A stretch of 38,447 nt of DNA from Verrucomicrobiales bacterium. GTDB taxonomy: Bacteria > Verrucomicrobiota > Verrucomicrobiia > Limisphaerales > CANJXF01. The number at the start of each line of letters is the position of its first letter. The first letter of the stretch is position 1. Below the pieces are notes generated by a model that saw nothing but the letters and a program-made list of their open reading frames with translations, did not search any database and was not told the DNA's origin. The stretch spans positions 1 to 38,447 of the forward strand of contig CANJXF010000042.1 in the NCBI GenBank assembly GCA_947478865.1. Direction: 5' to 3'. Both the position numbers and the translations under genes were made by a program. Shown piece after piece: positions 34,488 through 38,447 of this stretch.

Positions 34488-36104
34488 TTATTGCACCTGA
34501 CGCAGGCGGAAGAATTCGCTCGCTTGTTGAGCCGGCACGTCCACCTCAAAGAAATAAGGAGTCACCGAGACAGAGTTCGTGACCGCAGTCCAGAACGTCG
34601 GCGTTTCCAGCGCCGGGGAATTTTCCAGAACGGCGTCCGCGGAAGTTCGTGGCCAAAGAATAGTTCCGCCAACCGGCTGCTTCAACATGCCGAGCCGAAT
34701 GGCGTTTCCGATCACAATGGTTCCGCTTTGGGTGGCAGTGGCGGTTCCGACACGCGCGATGAGAGACCAACCAAATGCGCCCGGCGTGCTGTAGGCGTGT
34801 GCGGCGTAGCGATTCGTGTTCAGCGGCGAGCCGTCGCCGAAGTTCCATTCGTAGCTGACGTTTGCAATCGTATTGCTCGGTGTGGCCACCGCGCTGAAGG
34901 CTGCAGGCCAGCCCGCCGGATAATCCGCCGACACCAGCGCATTGACTGCGATGGAGTAAGGCCCCTCAGCCACGATCACTGTGCCGGTCGCGAGAGTCGA
35001 GTTTTTCGAGCCATCCCACGCGGCAAAAGTGAACGTGTCGGTGCCGATAAAACCCGCATCCGGGAAATATGTCGCCACGTTGTTGCTCACGCCGACGGAG
35101 CCGTGCGCAGGTTGCAAAGTCACCCGCGCCGCCGCGCCCGCTCCGGTGATGGGCAGGGCGAAGCTGAGGGGTTGGTTGTTCAGCGTGTTGTTGGTGACGT
35201 TGCTGGCCGTGGGGTTGGCGGCCGAGTTCGCGCTGCTTTGGAACGGACCATTGTGGCAGTTGTAGCAGCCGACCTCCGCGCCTTTGAACGTCGGGAAGGT
35301 TACCGCCGTGCCGTCCATGCTGACTGTGATGCTCCGGCTGGCGTGCATCCGCGAGAGCGGCGTGCCGCGATAATCCATGCCGTGACACTTCTGGCAGTTC
35401 GCCAGCGAGCCGATGTAGTCATGATGCCCAGTGACCCACGCCTGGCTGATCGGGTGCATGCCGTGCGGGCCGTTGGTGGAGGTGAAACTGCTCACGCTCA
35501 TTGAAGCGTGGCACGAAGTACACTCGACCATCACGCCGGCATGGCCCTGAATTTTTTCGTTCCGGATATTGTCGTTGCGATGGGTGGCCGGAAATTCCGC
35601 ATGGGTCGAGCCGTGACAAGCGGAGCATTGGAGGCCGCCATGGCCGGCGGAAAAGCGATAGAGCGAGAGGCCGGGAGCAGGCGTATTGGGCTGGGTCGCG
35701 AAAGTCTGGTTCGTCGCCACGCGCACGCTGCCGTTTGTTTCAAACACGGACGTGTAGCGGATCTGCCCGTTGTTGCTGGTGGCCGTCCCGCTGTGGCAGC
35801 TCTGGCAATTCGGTTCCATGAACCAGCCGACGCGAGCCTGCGATCCCACCTGGCTCATGGTGCCGTGACAACTCTGACACTGCATCGACATCGAGCCGTC
35901 GCGGGCGATCGCGCCACCCATCGCGCCGCGCAGGCACTTGGTCGCGGAGCCGGGATGACAGCGGTAGCACGAGGCGCGGTTCGCGGAGTTGTCGAGCGTC
36001 AGGTGCAGGTCGGGATCCATCACCGTCGCGTGCTTCGCGTGAACCGACGCGGTGAGCGGCGGGATGGCCAGCGCCAGCAGGATAGAGCGAGTGAGTGAGT
36101 TCAT
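34488..36104 (-). CDS. Seven-haem c-type cytochrome with beta-sandwich and PKD domains
   Basis: The 538-residue protein has a signal peptide (LLALAIPPLTASVHA) and seven CxxCH haem sites in the first 285 residues: CYRCH, CQSCH, CQSCH, CSACH, CTSCH, CQKCH, CYNCH. A cadherin-like domain follows (about 300-385, SFALPITGAGAAA, FIGTDTFTFAAWDG), then a PKD-type domain (about 390-465, YEWNFGDGSP) and the shared tail domain ending EFFRLRQVQ. It is probably an extracellular or outer-membrane electron-transfer or haem-storage protein. The 36150-36629 membrane protein is 45 bases upstream on the same strand and may connect it to the quinone pool; that is inference. Confidence 0.9.
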   Translation of the reverse strand: MNSLTRSILLALAIPPLTASVHAKHATVMDPDLHLTLDNSANRASCYRCHPGSATKCLRGAMGGAIARDGSMSMQCQSCHGTMSQVGSQARVGWFMEPNCQSCHSGTATSNNGQIRYTSVFETNGSVRVATNQTFATQPNTPAPGLSLYRFSAGHGGLQCSACHGSTHAEFPATHRNDNIRNEKIQGHAGVMVECTSCHASMSVSSFTSTNGPHGMHPISQAWVTGHHDYIGSLANCQKCHGMDYRGTPLSRMHASRSITVSMDGTAVTFPTFKGAEVGCYNCHNGPFQSSANSAANPTASNVTNNTLNNQPLSFALPITGAGAAARVTLQPAHGSVGVSNNVATYFPDAGFIGTDTFTFAAWDGSKNSTLATGTVIVAEGPYSIAVNALVSADYPAGWPAAFSAVATPSNTIANVSYEWNFGDGSPLNTNRYAAHAYSTPGAFGWSLIARVGTATATQSGTIVIGNAIRLGMLKQPVGGTILWPRTSADAVLENSPALETPTFWTAVTNSVSVTPYFFEVDVPAQQASEFFRLRQVQ

Positions 36105-36149
36105 GGTTCAGGTTGAAGTGGGCGTTTGGGTTGTTTGATTTAAGTGCAG

Positions 36150-36629
36150 CTATTCGTGAGCGCGTTCACCCGGCGCGGCTCTCGTCGCACCCGGACGGAT
36201 TTCGGTGTGGCGCACCTGTCCGCCGAGGTTGGCGGTCCACGCCATGAGACCAGTGACGATGAGTGCGCCGATCAATGTGATGACTCCAAACCACGCAGGC
36301 ATGAGACGGCTTCCCCGAAACCAGATCAGCCCCGCCAACGCCGCCACGCCGACCGTCAGCAATCCGCCCAACGCCACCCCGGCAGCCTCTTCGTGTTGTT
36401 CGATCAGGGCGCGGGATATACCGGGCAATCCTTTGACGCCGTCCTCGGCCGGCTCGCCGGTCATGTAGGCGGGAATGGCCACCAGCGCGGAAATCACCAG
36501 CACGCCGAGCGCGGCCCGCTTGAGGTCAGTGCTGCGCCGCCAGAGCGCAAAGGCGAGCAAGCCGAAACCGCAGAGTGTGCCGACGACGGGGAGGTGATTC
36601 AGCAGCAGATGGAGATGAATAAGGTTCAT
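36150..36629 (-). CDS. Four-helix membrane protein with conserved His (DUF2231-like)
   Basis: The 159-residue protein has four hydrophobic helices (LNHLPVVGTLCGFGLLAFAL, AALGVLVISALVAIPAYM, VALGGLLTVGVAALAGLIWF, FGVITLIGALIVTGLMAWTA). Possible haem ligands are His5, His7 and His12 in LIHLHLLLNHLP, His in IEQHEEAA and His in VRHTEIRP. Such proteins, short and close to DUF2231, occur beside cytochromes and may act as quinone-oxidising b-type cytochromes. The identity is from pattern only. It shares a strand and close spacing with the seven-haem cytochrome. Confidence 0.65.
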   Translation of the reverse strand: MNLIHLHLLLNHLPVVGTLCGFGLLAFALWRRSTDLKRAALGVLVISALVAIPAYMTGEPAEDGVKGLPGISRALIEQHEEAAGVALGGLLTVGVAALAGLIWFRGSRLMPAWFGVITLIGALIVTGLMAWTANLGGQVRHTEIRPGATRAAPGERAHE

Positions 36630-36672
36630 AAGAATTTCGTTCCGTTTGTTGCGGTTGATCGGTGGTTAAAAC

Positions 36673-38088
36673 TCATGGGTTATAGCGCAAGCGGTAGAAC
36701 GCCTGTGGCGGTTTGTTCGTTAGATCATTGAAATTGTCCGAGAGATAAATCGAGCCGTCGGCCCAGGCTTGCACCGGCCAGCTTTGCAGCGGACCAGTGA
36801 ACGCGGCGTTCGTGGCGCGCTGGCATTCGTAAAAATACCACGGCACGCCGGTAAAGCTAATCGTGGCTGTCCCATCCGGCGCGCGGTCGAGCGCGATGCC
36901 CCGGCTGGTGACGTTGGTGATGATCCCGATGGTGGCCGAACCTATGGACGTTGCGCCATGGCTGTCGGCGATGGTGTAGCTGAAGGCGTCGTTCGTCGCG
37001 TTTGCGGGAATGAGGATTTGCGTGGCGTTGGTCGCGAGCGCGAGGCCGTTGGAACTTGTCGCGCTAACGCTGACGAACGTGACCGGATCGCCATCCGGGT
37101 CGTAATCATTCCACATCAAATCGGCGAGGTTGATGGTAAGCGGCTGGCCGGCGAGCTGGAAGAAGTCGCTCCCGAAAGCCAGCGGCGCCGAGTTGGTGCT
37201 GGCCGTGGACGCGGCGGTGAAATTGGCGAAGATCGACCGGTTCGTGGTGCAAGTAAACGAGTAGCTGTCGTTCGTGCCGACCGGCGTATCCTTTTCCGTC
37301 CAGTTCAGGAACGCATAACCGGGATAGGCATTCGCCACCAGGGTCACGTTCGCACCAGGCTGATAAACTCCCGCGCCGGTGACCGTTCCGCCAACGCCAA
37401 GGTAGGCGCTCGCGTCGATGCGCCGGCCATAGGCGAAATGCCCCACCAGCGTACGATTCGCGGTGACGTTGAATTGGAAATTCGGATCGGTGCTCACCGG
37501 CACGCCGTTCTGCGTCCAATTTACAAAGCACCAGCCGGGTTCGGGAATCGCCTTCATCTTCGCGAGTTCGCCGGGTTCATACTTTGAAGAATCCGCCTCG
37601 ACCGCGCCGCCACTCGGGGGATCGGCGCTGACGGCGATCGTATAGACCGGCTTGAACTTCGCGACCATCACGCGGTTGGTGGTGACCGTGAAGGAGTTGG
37701 TGCGCGCGGTGCTGACCGTCACGCCGTTGACCGTCCACTTGGAAAACTTGTAGCCCACACTCGGGATCGCGATGACGGTGGCCAGTGTGCCGGGGGCATA
37801 CGCGCCGTCACCGAGCGTCGCGCCGCCATTGGCAGGCAGCGCCGAGGTGGTGATGACGACATCGCCGCCCGCGGAAATGAAATTCGCCACCAACACCCGG
37901 TTGGATTGCGCCACAAAATTGAGGTTCGGCGAACTGCCGACCACCGCCGCGCCCTCGGTCCAGTTCGTGAAGACGTATCCCGGGCCGGGCGTGGCGACAA
38001 GGGTCACGTTGGCGGCGCTCGCAAATGTGCCGCCGCCGGTCGCCGCGCCGCCGCTGACCGGTGACGCACTGAGGTTCCCGGAAACCAT
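36673..38088 (-). CDS. InlB-type repeat surface protein, 5' end missing
   Basis: 471 residues from an ATG at 38088. The first 300 residues are four to five copies of the bacterial (InlB B-type) repeat: GG.....G.Y..G..VTL.A.P..GY.F.NWTE...PV.......F....NR.L.ANF, with cores [43 protein letters not shown] and YPGYAFLNWTEKDT. A cadherin-like domain follows (about 310-400, DYDPDGDPVTFVSVSA), and the tail domain ends AFYRLRYNP. There is no signal peptide, and the ATG is only two codons after an in-frame TGA and starts in the middle of a repeat. Earlier repeats and the signal peptide therefore appear deleted; the gene may be a remnant. Confidence 0.75.
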   Translation of the reverse strand: MVSGNLSASPVSGGAATGGGTFASAANVTLVATPGPGYVFTNWTEGAAVVGSSPNLNFVAQSNRVLVANFISAGGDVVITTSALPANGGATLGDGAYAPGTLATVIAIPSVGYKFSKWTVNGVTVSTARTNSFTVTTNRVMVAKFKPVYTIAVSADPPSGGAVEADSSKYEPGELAKMKAIPEPGWCFVNWTQNGVPVSTDPNFQFNVTANRTLVGHFAYGRRIDASAYLGVGGTVTGAGVYQPGANVTLVANAYPGYAFLNWTEKDTPVGTNDSYSFTCTTNRSIFANFTAASTASTNSAPLAFGSDFFQLAGQPLTINLADLMWNDYDPDGDPVTFVSVSATSSNGLALATNATQILIPANATNDAFSYTIADSHGATSIGSATIGIITNVTSRGIALDRAPDGTATISFTGVPWYFYECQRATNAAFTGPLQSWPVQAWADGSIYLSDNFNDLTNKPPQAFYRLRYNP

Positions 38089-38207
38089 CGGGTTTCAAAT
38101 TTCGCGAATTTATTCTGGAGAATTCCAAAGAATCGCGCTGGGCGGTGATGCCAAAGAGTTTTTGAAGCCAATTTAAACTCAGCTGTGTTCTTTTAAAATA
38201 AAAGGGC

Positions 38208-38235
38208 TTGCGGCATTGAGAATAGCCTCTATATT
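38208..38235 (+). promoter_or_regulatory. Probable sigma-70 promoter of the initiator tRNA
   Basis: TTGCGG (38208-38213) and TATATT (38230-38235) are 16 bases apart, 16 bases before the tRNA, which would put the start point near 38242. Confidence 0.6.
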
Positions 38236-38244
38236 GCGAACTCT

Positions 38245-38328
<84 letters not shown>

Positions 38329-38343
38329 ATTTTATCCAAAGGA

Positions 38344-38447
38344 TTGGAAACCCATTACTCAGTTTACGTCCTGCGCAATCCGCTAAACCAAAGCTACATT
38401 GGCCTCAGCGAAAATCTCCCGCAGCGGATCCTTCAGCACAACTCTGG
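38344..38447 (+). CDS. GIY-YIG nuclease-domain protein, N-terminal start only
   Basis: The frame from a TTG at 38344 gives HYSVYVLRNPLNQSYIGLSE and NLPQRILQHNSG before the window ends. SVYVL followed by SYIG is the GIY-YIG core opening, with Arg/Gln-rich helix after it. Short GIY-YIG proteins (SLX1/UvrC-like) are often next to tRNA genes. Only the first 34 codons are visible and the start codon is uncertain. Confidence 0.6.
   Translation, partial: METHYSVYVLRNPLNQSYIGLSENLPQRILQHNS

Noticed and set aside
33639-35504. 621-codon open frame on the + strand
   Set aside because: It runs antisense through the ThrRS N-half and the cytochrome gene, has no domain or signal peptide, and is Arg/Ala/Gly-rich as expected for the shadow of GC-rich genes.

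Overview
The window looks like a chromosomal stretch from a Verrucomicrobiota bacterium, most likely a soil or freshwater Pedosphaera/Limisphaera-type lineage. The evidence is four prepilin-type proteins that carry both the [16 protein letters not shown] leader and a C-terminal FADGH tail, a DUF1501 plus DUF1549/DUF1553 pair, a CehA/McbA-type metallohydrolase, and several secreted proteins ending in the same (F/Y)(F/Y)R(L/V/I) tail. The lineage is inferred from gene content only; no phylogenetic marker was aligned.

Left part (1-6300, + strand): the tail of an IS3-family transposase, a lone cyclic-nucleotide-binding protein, a ten-codon ORF lying in a pair of palindromes, and a five-gene signalling cluster. 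The cluster is a PocR-sensor AraC regulator, a PAS histidine kinase, an Rcp1-like receiver, a receiver-PAS-HisKA_3 kinase and a NarL-type regulator; the last four genes overlap by 1-4 bases. An AlkA-like DNA glycosylase follows.

Middle (6400-26000, mostly - strand): tandem prepilin-type paralogues, a 1157-residue secreted beta-helix protein with a clear terminator, a CehA-like metallohydrolase, a membrane-anchored PQQ-type propeller, another prepilin-type gene, RapA, divergent BioD, a signal-peptide/helix/Transgly_assoc protein, a DUF1501 protein, and a DUF1549/DUF1553 protein that has lost its N-terminal haem domain.

Right part (26000-38447): the standout is threonyl-tRNA synthetase encoded as two pieces. 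The N-terminal half (editing domain and class II motif 1) is at 33285-34271. The C-terminal half (motifs 2 and 3 and the anticodon-binding domain) is at 27212-28312. About 5 kb separates them and holds six same-strand genes (two paralogous HIHGR surface proteins, another secreted protein, a prepilin-type protein, a CPLC small membrane protein and a helical protein of unknown function) plus a 14-copy, 21-base degenerate tandem array. A 7-base direct repeat (TGCCGGA) lies at both edges, and joining the halves there gives one in-frame 692-residue ThrRS. The simplest reading is insertion of an accessory block into a surface linker of an essential gene, leaving a split enzyme that may work in trans. 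A second short sequence matching the last eight ThrRS codons, with only synonymous differences, lies 1.2 kb further on.

The right edge carries a seven-haem cytochrome, a four-helix His-rich membrane protein, a 5'-truncated repeat protein, an initiator tRNA with a good promoter, and the start of a GIY-YIG protein. All coordinates come from reading the sequence; family names are recognised from motifs, not from searches.
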